DNA of 64,000 nucleotides from Climacteris rufus (taxonomy: Eukaryota > Chordata > Aves > Passeriformes > Climacteridae), in assembly GCA_013398175.1 (NCBI GenBank), contig VZRZ01004576.1:391583-455582 (forward strand). The letters are read 5' to 3'. Shown here in pieces: positions 51,051-64,000 of this stretch. The translations under genes were made by a program, and so were the position numbers. A model generated the notes under the pieces. It saw nothing but the letters and a program-made list of their open reading frames with translations, was not told where the DNA came from and ran no database searches. Every line of letters begins with the position of its first letter. The stretch's first letter is position 1.

Positions 51051-52324
51051 CACGTGGCTTTTGCTCTGCATCCATACTGCCTGAAACTTCCATTTTTATC
51101 ACTGTTTTTCAGAAACACATATATTACCCAACTTTGCAAGAGGACAGCTTATACTGACATGATAATTGAGCATTTGAAAGATATACTATGCTCATCATCT
51201 GATGTTCCAGCAAAGTCTAACAAAGGCCTGCAGTTAACTTGCTCACATGGCAAAATTTTTTGAATTAAAAAAATATTTCATTTTAATCTCAAGACAAATC
51301 AAGAAAAATTTTAAAAGTACTGGAAAGACAAATAGTTTCTTTTAAATCTTCCACTTTGTTCCTCTTCGTGTGGTCTAGAATACTCCACCAGCTTTACGGC
51401 AGAAATGGCAAGTTTACTGTCCATTTCTTATCGTATTCACTTTAAAATAAATGGGTTCTTCCCTCTCAATAGCTTCAGTACAATAACCATTATTCACACA
51501 AGTTTAAAACAAACTTTCCAAGCCTAAATTGATGCACACTGTAGCTAAGACTGCACAGATACCAAATCTCACTGTGATGCTCTAGTCATTATTTCACTAG
51601 TACACCCAGCTGAACTAATTGAATACCAACCAGAAGAGCACTCAAGTGCTGGCCCTTACTAATGGCAATTCCACGTGGCCTTAAACTGATTAAGTGACCT
51701 AAATCAGGTGAGATTTAACACCTTCACCAGAGGAGTGCTACAACGTGTGGAGTTAGCACTACCACCACCAAACAGCCTCCCTTCCTTTCTCTTGACCTGT
51801 CAAAACCCAAAAGTCACCAAAAGTGACCACTCTGCTGGTTTGATTTACCATTTTTATGCTGAATGTCAGTAGATGCAGAATTTTTTTAAGTGCCATTGCT
51901 TCTATATTTCTGTTACTTGCAAAGAACAAATTTGGTTTATGGTTTTGAAACATTATTTTTACTTCTTTTAGTAATTTTATCTGAAGAACTCTCCTCCAAA
52001 ACTTTAATCCTATTCAATTACACAAACTTTGTGTGGAGAAAACAGCACCAAATGAAGTTATTTCCTAGCCGTACTTTCAGAAAAAAAATTCTAAATATTA
52101 TATAGAAGACCTGCACATTCTCTCCTCAAAAAATTTTATACCCTTGAAGTACAGAATGCACCATCCTTCAGCTGGTACATAGAACTAAATAAAAACACAC
52201 TTTGCACACATACACAATATTTTCTACATTAAGGCTTGATCTAAAGACTGGTTACTGAAAAAAATTGCTTTTTAATTGACATGTTTTAAGAAATTAAATA
52301 TATAGAGTAATAATAACCGTGCAA

Positions 52325-52339
52325 TTTTTTTTTTTTTTT
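52325..52339. repeat. T15 homopolymer
   Basis: Fifteen consecutive T bases inside AT-rich intron sequence. Confidence 0.95.
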
Positions 52340-55300
52340 AGCAAAAAGTTTGGTATATCTACACTAGTAAATCCAAATGCACAGTAAATCTGGTGTACTG
52401 GCATAGTTAAAGCACCACAGCTTGTGTGTAAAGAGTCTTTTGCAAGATTTTATATTTACTTAATAGAAATACTATTAATTATATCTTGCATTAAACTTCA
52501 TTTTTAAGAATTACCAAAACAATCTTCTGTGCTTTTGTCATAGCAGCTTTGATTAGTGCACACAGGCTTACATAGTATAATATATGAAAGCAATCCCTGA
52601 GCTTTCATACCAGGACTTGATTAAAGCCTTAGAGTATCATTTCATTCTGTTCAACTGGAAAAGTCAACAACTAAAATTCAATTGTTCACTGACTTTAAAT
52701 TATGCTACATTTCAATTCTACAATTTCTTTCAAAAGCAAGTTATGCTGAAAAATCACTTGTATATAAGACGTGTAAGTGTATTTTCTCTAGCAACCTTTA
52801 CAGTTAATATTTAATAATTTTCCCCACATTAGTAATACAATTTAAAAATCTGCCCTGGCTTAAAGTAGAGACATATAGAGCAATTATAAGATAAACACTG
52901 TCACCTTTTAACTAATTTAATTATTTTCATTTCTTTTTCACAAACAATAGAATACTGCACATGTTTTGAGGATGACTATCACAGCAAGCACTGACTTTTT
53001 CATTGTCATTGTAGATTTGCCTATAGTGCCATGACCAGAGAACAAAAAATAGAGTTTACATTTCTGCACTGGAAACTGCACTCTTTAGCCAGCATTTAAC
53101 ATTGACACTACTTTAGTTCACTTTATATTAAATAAAGCAAAATTGTAAATTTGGATTAGTTACTTTTAAAGCAGAGAAAAGGCCTATATCATGCCACAGC
53201 TAACCAGTAAAATTGTACGTATAATTTATAAGTTAATAATCATTAACGTCAAGATTATTTGCATTTAGTAACTTGCAGTTTTCAGACATGGCTTTCTGCT
53301 GGGTGTTTAAATTAAGATTATGAACAAAGTTCTTATGAATGAAGATGATAATTTTGACCAAGTTTAATAAACTATTTAGCAGATAATTACTTTGAATTTA
53401 GTTTGTATACAGATGGGCAAGCTTATTATCACACCAAGGCAGTAATTATTATCTTACTTTTACAATCATATTATACTGATTTATAAACAGAGATACCTGA
53501 ATTAGGTGGTACTTGCCCCCACTAGTAGATCAAGTTGTTTTTACCTGACAGCACAGCTTAGTATAGTTTAAATATCTTTCAAAGCTTCTAAATTCGACTG
53601 TTCTATCTGCATGTAGATATACCCAACAACTGAGGATTTAAGAACATTTTTAAAAGAAGAGATGGAGAAAGCTAAAATAGCAAATTAAAAAAAAAACAAC
53701 CCTAAGGAAGACTTTGATGTAAGATAATTCAACCACAGATATAAGTCATCCTTCTTTAGGGGTTAGTAACCACTTTTTGTTAACACTACTAATTTGATGC
53801 CTTCTTTACTCCCCCAAAATTCAGCTTATTTCAAACCATGCTGGCACCAGCTTCGTGCCTAGTACTGGACTACACAGTGAGATACAACCACCAGTAACAA
53901 CCAGAGCTGGAGCTACCAAAAGGCTCAAAACAAAGCAATCACTCGCTCCCTCTCCTCCCCCAAACCTCAGACATGCTTTAAGAGTTCACATACACGTTAT
54001 CCACAGAGTGCAAGGGAAGTTCAGAGAGCTCAGTGTTAGTGGGAAAAGAAACAGGTCAGGAGCCCTGCTCAGCCCCCCAAAGCTCTGCTCATGGAGCCCC
54101 AGCCATCTCCAGAAAGCCATCACTGCTCAAATGCCATTTCTTCCTCTGGAATTTGCAGGCTTTCATCATGGTGAAACATGACTAAGTTTTGGAGAGACTT
54201 TTCCATGCCTTGCCTTTTTTTTTTTCCCCTTTTACTTCCTCTCTTTTTTTTTTCCTAAAGGTACCACCTAAAATGATACATCCAGTGACACAAGTCAGAA
54301 CTGTGTCAACGAGAGGCTTTCTAGAATACAAAGTCACATGTGATTTCCACCAGTACTCTGTAGCTAAAAAAGTAAAGTTAGCTTCAACTTTCATTTGAAA
54401 AGCCATTTTTTGAAGAGCTGCAGCACAAAACACAGCACTGCTATACAGCAGGAGACTGACACAACGACTTGTGGTGCTGGATATAAGCAAAACTGTGCAT
54501 TTTGTAAATTTGTAAATACATTTAGAAATAGCATTTTCATGTTAGGATGCTGAGCTTAACGTATGCAAAACCAGTGACACTCATACTAAGTCACCTGTTT
54601 GGATCAGGTGTCACGAGCCCCAGGGCCAGGAAGAAAAGCAATGTACACAAGCTTGCCATTTGCCACAGAGGCAGGGAAAATCCAACTGTAGCTGGTGAAT
54701 GCAGTTTTGTGATTTTAGTGTAGCCAATCAAACACAAATGTAGCGCAATCTTTATAATTTAAAGATTTTAGATTTAGATAACGACAAGTCTTTCAACTTT
54801 TTACCCAAGATTACTTTCAAGAAGCAATAGGTGGCTTCAACTATAATTAGGTTAAACACATACTACATACCTAAAAACATAATTTTGTTCATACTCTGTG
54901 TTTAATTGAACAACTGCCATAAAGCCCACTTGTACAAAGGGTGTGTACACCCCAGCTTTTATCTAAAGTTTACCATTGTCTTAGATGCAGAATTTGGGGC
55001 ATATTTACATGTCAAGAGTCACTTCTTGTCTAAGAGTAGCAAGGGTAAAAGAAGGGGTACAAATCACACTATTTATAAAAATTCTCTCTCAAGTGCATAA
55101 CAGGAAAAAATGAAAACTTCTGAGTAGAGGTATATAATTCACTCTAAGCAAATATAATAAGCAGCAATCCAGAGCAAGGCATGAAATAGAAAAGGACCTC
55201 TCCATTTGCTATTAGGACTCAGACCATCAGAGGAAAAAAACCTTGGTATTTAATAAATAAAGGATCCTCCACTTTAGGACTATCATAACAATATGGGGTG

Positions 55301-57270
55301 TTTGATTGTTTGGGGGGGGTGGATTTTTTTTTAAGTATTTTAGCAGAATAAGCATTCTGGTGCATCTTCAAAAGAACCACTATTAGCAGTATAAGAACAA
55401 TTTTACACCACCACTACTGAGTTCCAGAATTAAACTTTGAAAAGAAGTGTAATGATGAGTACACGGCATTTAGAAAAACCCCAACAGTAAGAATTGCCCA
55501 TTTCTCATTTATTTTATCTCAACAAAAGAGTTGCACATTTCTTAAAAGTATCCTACATGAAAAGTTTCTGTGCAGGTGGGAAGTTGATCCAATGAGGTAT
55601 CAAACTAGTGTGAGATACTGCAGCACTTCTGTTGGGTCCGTAGCAGTGCCTCCTGATTAGCAATGCAGGTTTAACACTTCTAGGTGGTGGTGGGCAGCAG
55701 CATCACTCGGTGTTACACTAACCAGAACTTGCTTGAATAGCCAAGCTTCTATTAACACAAAGCTCAGCGTGGAAGGGCTCTCGTTGCTGCTCAGCACCAG
55801 CAGCCAGTGTGCCCAGCAGCGCTAAGGGACAATGAGCAGCGAGCCCCTCTCGCCTGGCCCTGGTGAAGAGCTCCCTCTGCACACCAGAGCACTGCTGTTC
55901 CACAAAGCAACGTGTGGTTCATTCAGGAATCCTGTTCCCTCCAGAGGGAAGGTCCTTGTGCTCTTTACAGCACAGAAGTACATAACTCTAACCAACCGGC
56001 ACCCCAATGGCAAGGGGAGCCTGTGCGAGCTGGTGTACAGTTAGCAAAGTCGTCTGAAAAATTATTTCTAAATCAGCAGCAATATTCCAAGACAGACAAA
56101 TTTTAATTCTTTTCCCTAGCCATTACCTGTATACATTTGCCACCAAACTTTCACCAGAAAATCATTTAAAGTATGTGTAACAGAATTTTAATTCATATGA
56201 AAAAAGGAATAAGGTTTACATTATAAGTGTAATCTATTGTCATGGATTAAACTACTACCTAAATTCCTCTAACATGCCACAGATTATGTTTTTCAAGGAC
56301 TGCTCTGAAGAGACACTTTTTTGAAATTTTTACTCTGGATGAAGAAGGAAAAATTGAACTATTCTTCCATGATAACCAGGAAGCCACCACCACATAAAGA
56401 ATTTCCCCTATGTGTATAAACTAAATAATTCACTCTATCACCAAAAATAATTTTCTGGATGACCTGTTCTGTAACTGTTTTAAAAATACTGTTAAAAAAA
56501 ACAAAACACAAACAACTGGTGTCTTCTGCCTTTGCTAGATACATGCATTTTGCCTGTCAAAGCTAGAGGGGTTTTGCCAACTCTGTTTCCCAAGAGTCTC
56601 CCCACAGCACACTCAGGGTTCCCTCTGATGGCAGGGGAGGAGGGGGAGAGGGAGTGCAGGATCAGGGCCCAAGACGAAAATTGTGTGGAGCAACACACAC
56701 AGTACAACTCACTCGAGGTAAGGATTCTCCCACCCCTCCCCTTTCTCAAAGCCAGCCCTCCTGCCTTGATTATTCCTAGAAAATTAGAGTCCCACCTTGA
56801 TCCATGCATGCTAAACATTTAACGAATAACTCCAATTCCAAGCCCAACAAGCTTTTTACTCCATCTCTGACTGCTCTTTAACATGAAATTTCAAGAAAAT
56901 AAGTAATTGCAAACCCAACTAATAACTTAAGCTTATTACTTTTTCCAACAGAAATTTTTGTTCACTGGACTAGAGCCCCTTTTATCAGGAATTTTGATTT
57001 CTACACTAGGGTTTTTTAGGATCTATTAAGGTGAAGCGAGCTCCATTTTTGAGGGAAAACCTACAGGACCTGTACATTTAACATTTTAAAATAAAAAACA
57101 ATTACCAAAACAATAAAGCACTGCTATTTTCAAAGAGAAAAAATGTATTGGACACATAGTGTAGACTACATATTTAAAAATAACATTCCTAAAGTTCAGC
57201 TGAGCATGAAAGTTAATCTTTCAAAAGTGAGCATTCAGCTCCAGTTGTGTTCAAGGGTACTGGTACTAGC

Positions 57271-57286
57271 AAAAAAAAAAAAAAAA
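57271..57286. repeat. A16 homopolymer
   Basis: Sixteen consecutive A bases. No element body is recognised beside it. Confidence 0.95.
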
Positions 57287-57404
57287 GACAAACCAGAAAA
57301 CCAACCTTACTATTTTTATAAATTCTGCAGATATTTTTAGCTGGTGCCTTCTTAAACTGCAAATTATTTTATGGTAATACAAGCTTTTAAAATGCATGTG
57401 TGGA

Positions 57405-57434
57405 TATATATACACACACACACGAGACACACAA
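57405..57434. repeat. Compound TA/CA microsatellite
   Basis: ATATATA passes into ACACACACACAC and then an imperfect GAGACACACA tail. It is a compound dinucleotide repeat, possibly length-variable. Confidence 0.85.
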
Positions 57435-60299
57435 ACATGCACATTCTCTCTGAAACACTTCTGATTGGTGAGAAATAATGCAAAGGCTACAGTCACAAAA
57501 CAATCAAGACATCAAAAAATTTAAAATGGGCTCAAGCCCTTCCCAGCTGAAGACCTTCCATTTCAAGAGAGTTTCATTTCTCTACTTAGCCTCATACCAA
57601 AGAAGAGCCAGATCCCCTCTTGGACATGTTGTTTTATCTGTGCTCTTATCAAAATTTTAACTTAATCAAAAGTACAGAATGCCTCATTTTACCTGTTAGT
57701 GGCAGTTTTCCATTCATTCACATTTGCAAAAGGACTGTGAGTTAATGCTGGTTCCACTGCACCATGAAGAGGCAGGCTATAGGGGAGGCACATTGCTGCT
57801 GAGGTTATGCTGCACAGGAGAGAACTTTTATACTACAGGTTTCTCTTGTGCCAGCTGTCGTGATAATACACTTCAGCAAAGTATTACTATTCAGAAAAAC
57901 AAAATATTAGAATTTTTCATTTTGAAATTCCAATGCACTTGCAGGAAAAAAAATGGAAAACCACCTTGTTTGGCACCAGTCTCTTACTGCCATTACGCAG
58001 AGTATTTTAACATTTACTAGGGTCATTATTAGGGTAATGCACTTCATTTGCTAAATATCCCACCACATATATCAAGATTTTCTTCATACATCTTTAAAAA
58101 CACACAATATTGAGGATCCAAACAAATACTGAAGATCTGTAAAGAAACAAAACCAGGAGGCAATACAAAATTACAGTATTTTGTTACTCACCTGAAACGT
58201 GCACAAACACACAGGAGCTCTTGCTCCCACACAGAAATTTTTCAAAACCAAATTACATATTCCAGTTGATGACAAGGAACAACTGCCACTAAGCATCCAG
58301 ATGGACAGACATGCCCAGAGAAGCTGGGTAGCACCCATAAGCACTGGGCTCACTGTCCTCCCCAGCACACCCCAAACACAGCACCCAGGGAGATTTTTGG
58401 ATGGTGCATTCAAGATATTTTGTTCATTTGGACAGCAAATGTAGCACCCACCCAGCAAAGATATAGGATGAAAAGGCTTACAAGTGCATATACTTGACAT
58501 GCCCAGGATAAAAAAAAAAAGGAAAAAGTATGGAAGCCTCAGACTAAAACTATAAAATAATGCACAAGTATTTCTGACTACATCACATTTCTAGACAAAA
58601 TGAGGGAAAGTCACGGTTTTATCTTAGTTTTCAACTGTAATTAGCATAGAACTTTACATAATTCTATATTCTGCATCATTAGAGATGAAGAATGGACTGG
58701 TGGAGATGGACATTTTGCATATGAAAACAAAATGAGAGAAGGCACATTAAAAGAGAACCATCTTGAAGCACTCTGGAACTACATAAAGCACCTTGATACT
58801 GCTAAATGTATCAAACATATTCCAACTTTCTAATCCATCCCCCTCTACATATAAAATATGAAGTTATCATCCATACTTAGATTTCAGAGCATTTAATTTT
58901 TGCACATGTTCTCTATCCATTTACTGACTTTGAATAGTCAAATTCCAATAATAAATTTTACTCAAATTTTAAGAAAAAAGGCCCTACATCAGTATTGCCC
59001 TGTGCCTATCTCACTGGACTCATGTAAGGATGAAATCACCAGAGGAATCTTTAGCTGTGGTCCATGGCCCTATGTATTTTTTAACCAAAATCCCAGGAGG
59101 CTAAAATCCTAAAAGATAAGATGACAACAAGGAGAGGAACAGGTTTAGGGAGTGAAGCACCTTTTTTGTGAGGTTCCCTGAAGGACTAGTCCTGTCCATG
59201 GCTAAGTATCAGGTGTATTTTAATTCTGTCTTGGTCCCTCTCTCACAGCCGTTATCACATTTTCTGTTCGGTAGGTAAATCTCGGGCCATTTAAGAATTT
59301 TTCAGGTCAAAACTAAGTATTTGAAGTCCACCCAGTAGCTAGCCAGAAGCCATAAAAGGACTCCAGCACTGTAGAATCCTATGCTCTGCACTTAAAAGAG
59401 TGACTGAAATGAACACAGCCCCATTTTACAGAAATACCACCTTCAAGGTCTCAAAAATGTGGAAAATGTTACTACCCCATGCTTGAAGGGAAAAAGAAGG
59501 GAGAAATAAAAAAAAATCTTAAACATTTCCTGATCATATTTTTACTACCCTTGAATTACACTTCCAAAATGTTATTTTTTATTCCACCCCTTTAAAATTT
59601 ACCATATCTATGCACAATTTAAAGTCCACTACAAGTATGTTCTCAGGGTACCTTCTACAAAGGGAACTTAGCGAAACGAGAACAGGACCAACCTTTCAGG
59701 ACACACATTTACAGCTGTGTTTCATGTGTTCTAGCTGATTTTTAAAAACTGCAGTAAGAAGGGATTTTTTTTAAATTAACAATCAAACAGTATGCGGAGC
59801 TATAAAAACTAAATTTCCAGCAACATAACAGTTAACATGGTAGGTGAAGATTATCTGGTTTTGCCACAACAATCATTGTCTAGGTAGGAATAGTCACAAT
59901 TAGTGTTTCCATTCTAACTGTAAGATTTCAAAAACTAAAACAAAAAGTCTTCTGTTCACATCTGCAAAAACAAATGTGGAAACAGAATAAAAGCTTTAAA
60001 TCACTACCTGAACTCTGGGCCCTTCACGCTCAAAAACATTCTAAGTTTGTGCACAGAAAAGAGAACAAATATGGTTGATAAATGGCACATTTTCTATCAG
60101 GTCTTCTTACTTGGAGCGTATTTCTACCTGCTTGATATTTGCAGAAGCAAAACTAAAAATCAACGCCACTAAACATTTTTCTTTAATAACTGTGATCACT
60201 GCAGCCACCGTACATACTTTAGCCTCACAAAACCATTTCCTGCCATCTTGTGCACACAAGAGACAAACCCCCATTATACTGAGAACCAGCAACACAATG

Positions 60300-60930
60300 C
60301 ACTTCCCATCTCATGCTCACCCATGGAACAGACGTGGTTGCATGAGGGGGACTTGGGGCCCAATTTCCTCAAATCAGCCTTGGCACACCTCAGTACCGGG
60401 GTGAAGCACGGCTGGCAGACCACTGCCCTCCCCACAGGGCAGCCTCACCCACAGGGTGCACCTTTGCTACCCACCTCTCCTGCTCCCTTCCCAAACACGT
60501 CCTCCAGAAGAGACACAATGAATTTATTTGCTCAACAAAGAGCCCTCGAGGTGGGGAAAAAAATAATTAACCTTCTAATTGGAAAAACACCTCATCACTA
60601 CCACAAGTGAGGTGTTTGAGGGAATTTGAGGTACCTGAGGGCCCCAGGAGCGGGCAGAGTGGATGGGGTCTGGGTGGGAAGCCCACCTGGTCATGGAAGG
60701 CAGGGCCGAGGCTGCGCCAGGCACATCCCCAGGTGCCCAGAGTGAGCGCCTGCCCTCCCCCCTCATTGCGCACGAGTGACATCAGGGCCATTTGAATAAT
60801 CAGATTGCAGCCTACATCGCCTTGTGAGATGCCAGCTGCTCTTGGATTGCAGGAGGTAGTGCCCAAAGCCTCGCACCACAAGTTCCACGTACGCTATGGG
60901 CTGCCACCAGCCTCCTCCTGCGCCGCTGCC
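60300..60930. other. Moderately GC-rich intronic stretch, unassigned
   Basis: Base composition rises above the surroundings with scattered CpG (for example GGGCCGAGGCTGCGCC near 60706). Frames on both strands stay open for about 100 codons but show no known domain and no paired splice sites. It could be an enhancer or simply composition drift. Confidence 0.45.
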
Positions 60931-61648
60931 TTGGGAGGAGAAAACTCATCTCAGTAGTGGATGTGACTAACAGTGCCCTGCCTTCCCTCACAGAGCGTGA
61001 CTAGCAGTCAAAATCATTACAATGCCTCCTCTAACTTTTGCGTAAAGTGACCTAAACCCTTAAATATTGCAATAGCCTTCCTCCACACCGAGGGGTCTGA
61101 ATGCAGAAATGCTGCATTCCTTTGGCATTCCCTTGAGATTTCAGTAGTAAGTCAGGAATCTACTCTGAGCTTATTAAATACTTCGCACCTCCCCCAAAAT
61201 AATTCCCCACCCTTCCATCAAGGAAACCTTGACCAGGCCCCTTCTTTCAACCACAGCGTGTCCCCTTGTCTGTTTTTAAATGCTTCCAGGGGAGTGGGGA
61301 GGGAGAAAGCCACACACAGGCTCTCTCCTTCCTTCCACAGCAGGTAGGAAGGCAATTTTGCAAACCTGGGTGTGCCCACTTCAAATCAGAAGATCCAGCA
61401 AGGGCTGGAATGCAGTGACTACTGGGCCCAAGAATTTTGCCCTGAATAACAAGCCAGGCACACTCCATGTCTTCTAGATTCAGCTCAACTTTATGGCAAC
61501 CCTAGCTGACACCACCTCTTGACCTTCCTTTATGTGACAAGGATATGGATTACCAAACCCTTACCCTTTCCTCCTGTGCACCTCAGCTGTTGCTGGAAAA
61601 AGATACCCACAAACTACCTTTGTGAGCAATAATGCACACACTCTGGTT

Positions 61649-61666
61649 AAAAAAAAAAAAAAAAAA
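61649..61666. repeat. A18 homopolymer
   Basis: Eighteen consecutive A bases followed by a GAGAAGAGAAAG purine stretch. No element body was recognised. Confidence 0.95.
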
Positions 61667-63405
61667 GAGAAGAGAAAGCCCCCTAAAAATCACATTTAAG
61701 GAGGCTGTGTGGAGGGGAGGTAGGAGTGTCCATGAAGCAGCCTCACAGCAGCAGAGGTCAATACAATGTATTGAATAATTTCTGTGCACTACAAAACAAC
61801 TTTTGCTCTTATGAAGTAATCATTTGACCAAACTATTAATCGTACACTCATGCTGAAAGATAGACTTGACACATGCACTTTTTTTTTAAATGGCCTCACT
61901 TCTCCAACCCTATCTGTCTCTCATGCTGGAGTGCCCAGGGCTCTTTGGAAAGCGCTCCCCGGCCTTACAGCCTCAAACACACTGGGTGGGCCTGCTGAGC
62001 AACACCCCCCACCACACCACAGCTGCCTCTACACCTTTGCCTGCTGCAAAAAGATACAAAGGCTTCAAACAAGTTACTTTGAAAGCACCTTAATAACCAC
62101 TTTCACCAACACTACTCAACATTTGAAAACTGTGCTTTTACATGTAACTAACAACTCTAAATATGAGCCCAGTAAGCAATGTTTAAGAAAACAAGGAAAA
62201 AAACTTCAACTTTCTGACACCCTCCCCCCAAAAAGAAGAATATTAGACATCTATAAAAGGAACAAGAGAGCCACTTTTACATATGGAGGCCACTGAATGA
62301 ATTTTAAGTGGCTCTCTATATTAGATTTCAGGAGAGGAGGAGCGGAAACAAAGGGGAAGGAAGTACAGTTATGAGAAATACAATTTAATTTTTTGTTAAA
62401 CAGTAGTATAAATCTGAACTATATCTAAGACATTCCAACAAGATAATGCACAGTGAAACAGTGTTTTAACTAACAAGGGCTTTGGGAGAAGCAAGATGGG
62501 TATGCTGATACAATTACATTTGCAATTTTTTCAATATGCCTATAGGTAGGCAACGCATGCCTAGAAAAGTGCTCCAAGTCCACTGCAGAATTCTTTTCAA
62601 CAAGTTAGACAGACAAATGTTTCTGATAATTGCTAGTCGTTAATTCACAAATAGAACACACTACCCAGCACAAAAAATGGACTTTTACACCATTTCAGCT
62701 GACAGCTGAAAGAACAGGAAAATACTTTTAAACACATTAAAAGATGATTAAAAAAAAAAATTTGGGTGAGTACCAGTGATTTTAAATTTACCTTTATGAG
62801 TGTAATGAATTTCGTTTCAACAGCATAAATAGAATGCTCTTTTAGCAAGCTTAAGATTAAGAAGCATGACAGCAAATTTATTTGTCAGTCTAATAGGAAA
62901 TTATCAAATTTTATATGTCCCATGGAATTTTCTTCTAAAAGTATATCCCATCTACAGCATTGTTCTTGTATACAAAATATCAGAAATATAGGTTACCGTA
63001 ATTCAAAAGTATATACATTGCATATTAAAGGAGGAAGAGCACACACACCATATTAATTTTCAATGAAAAGCATCAGATAAATAGAACCATAAAGAATCAC
63101 ATGCAATGAATTAGTCCAGAGAGGGGTTCCCCCCTCCCTTAGCTAGAGTAAAAATCCTCCATACTTTCTCAAGTGAAGCTTTCCTTTAACACTAAACAGT
63201 GATCAAACTCGTAATTCTCAAAATACCATGGTACAATGCCCATCCAGACAGATAAATCATCTTTTCCAATCAACTATCTTAAAAAGACCGCAATTTAAAA
63301 AATAATCCTGAAATAGTAGAAGCCTCTTTTAATAAGAGTTACACAGACAGACATACTTCCCAGATTGAATAATGGAGTACAGGAACAAGCACGTGGAAAG
63401 TTTGA

Positions 63406-63426
63406 TTTTTTTTTTTTTTTTTTTTT
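63406..63426. repeat. T21 homopolymer
   Basis: Twenty-one consecutive T bases, the longest pure homopolymer in the window. No adjacent element body is evident. Its length is likely to be unreliable in sequencing. Confidence 0.95.
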
Positions 63427-64000
63427 ACTCTCTAGTGCACGCCAGGTTTTCTATCATCTAAATATTCGTGAAAGCAAGCAGGCTGAATTGCTATAGGCAG
63501 CATAAAAATGCTACTCCGCTTTATCCCAGGTATTGCTTCTTTACATGAGACCCAACAAAACTAATGCCTCACAAAAATTAAATGTATGTTTAGAAATTAA
63601 GGATGCATAAATCTTTCCCTTACTGAGAAGGAGTCATCCTCCTGCTGCTTCTATAGACCAGCTCAAAATAGCGATGATAAAATCCTCTCAAATACAGATG
63701 AGACTTCTACTATGTGCTTGTAAAATGCTGCAGACTCCAACATGGCAGGATCAAAAAAATATATACACCAGTGTATTTACAAGGTGCTTTTTGTTGCTGA
63801 AGCAGAGCTCACGTGCTTGCCCGTTACACAGTTCACAACACCACATTTCATTTCCTGCTAGCACACAGATTTTAACGCTTCTCATGGAACTTTAAATTTT
63901 AAAATCTACACAATCATTCACCATCAGACTATAACTTGCTTCTCCCACAGAAAAGTGCCTTTTTTTTTAAAGTAAATTAAATAGTAACACTGCTGCCTGG

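Larger units (their letters stand above)
48561..60299 (-). other. IGF2BP3: IGF2BP3 intron 2, long AT-rich part
   Basis: I recognise no exon with splice sites. The part from about 51900 to 53800 is notably AT-rich and low in simple repeats. Homopolymer runs include T15 at 52325-52339 and A16 at 57271-57286, and two short dinucleotide stretches are listed separately. No named repeat family was seen. Conserved noncoding elements may be present but cannot be told without a cross-species alignment. Confidence 0.55.
60931..64000 (-). other. IGF2BP3: IGF2BP3 intron 2 to the right window edge
   Basis: No exon, RNA gene or named repeat was recognised. It contains an A18 run at 61649-61666 and a T21 run at 63406-63426. 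Exons 1 and 2 of the gene are expected beyond the right edge. Confidence 0.6.

Noticed and set aside
58175..58260. Exon-like segment ending in a GTGAGT donor on the minus strand
   Set aside because: No pyrimidine tract at the would-be acceptor, and the translation does not resemble the IGF2BP exon expected there.
1..64000. tRNA, rRNA, CRISPR arrays, bacterial operons, endogenous retrovirus genes
   Set aside because: I scanned for tRNA B-box motifs, regularly spaced repeats, gag/pol-like frames and paired LTRs and saw none. The content is vertebrate intron.

Overview
The window looks like ordinary vertebrate, most likely avian, nuclear DNA lying inside one very large gene on the minus strand. 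Every open frame is short and no prokaryotic gene layout is present. One clear but decayed CR1-type LINE, the dominant retroposon of birds and other sauropsids, sits at about 31.93-32.95 kb. Other recognisable repeats are sparse, which fits a bird better than a mammal or a CR1-rich reptile. The species cannot be named from the sequence.

The only protein-coding segment I can support is a 49-bp exon at 41458-41506 on the minus strand. It has a strong acceptor (pyrimidine tract then CTGCAG) and a GTAGG donor. It encodes SRKLQIRNIPPHLQWE, the start of RRM2 in the IGF2BP/IMP/VICKZ family of mRNA-binding proteins. The KLQ plus PPHLQWE combination points to IGF2BP3 (IMP3) rather than IGF2BP1 or IGF2BP2. 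The 49-bp size and the phase match exon 3 of that family as I recall it. I found neither exon 2 (expected at higher coordinates) nor exon 4 (expected at lower coordinates). The window is therefore read as at least 22.5 kb of intron 2 (41507-64000), exon 3, and at least 41.4 kb of intron 3 (1-41457).

Layout from left to right: 1-12.7 kb is unremarkable intron with a 23-bp direct repeat 520 bp apart (11.14 and 11.66 kb). From 12.77 to 15.77 kb two copies of an unidentified 400-600 bp dispersed repeat lie in opposite orientations around a CpG-dense patch at 14.4-14.95 kb. A C-rich stretch follows at 16.1-16.5 kb and a second, denser CpG patch at 22.0-22.4 kb. The CR1 copy is at 31.9-32.95 kb. 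An A-rich tract (U-rich in the transcript) ends about 420 nt downstream of the exon 3 donor. Exon 3 is at 41.46 kb. Further CpG-dense patches lie at 44.4 and 48.4 kb, AT-rich sequence at about 51.9-53.8 kb, a moderately GC-rich stretch at 60.3-60.9 kb, and a T21 run at 63.4 kb.

I see no convincing novel biological system. The items most worth checking are the inverted repeat pair around a CpG patch, the four intragenic CpG-dense patches as possible enhancers or alternative promoters, and the exon itself, which is too short for ORF-based annotation to find.
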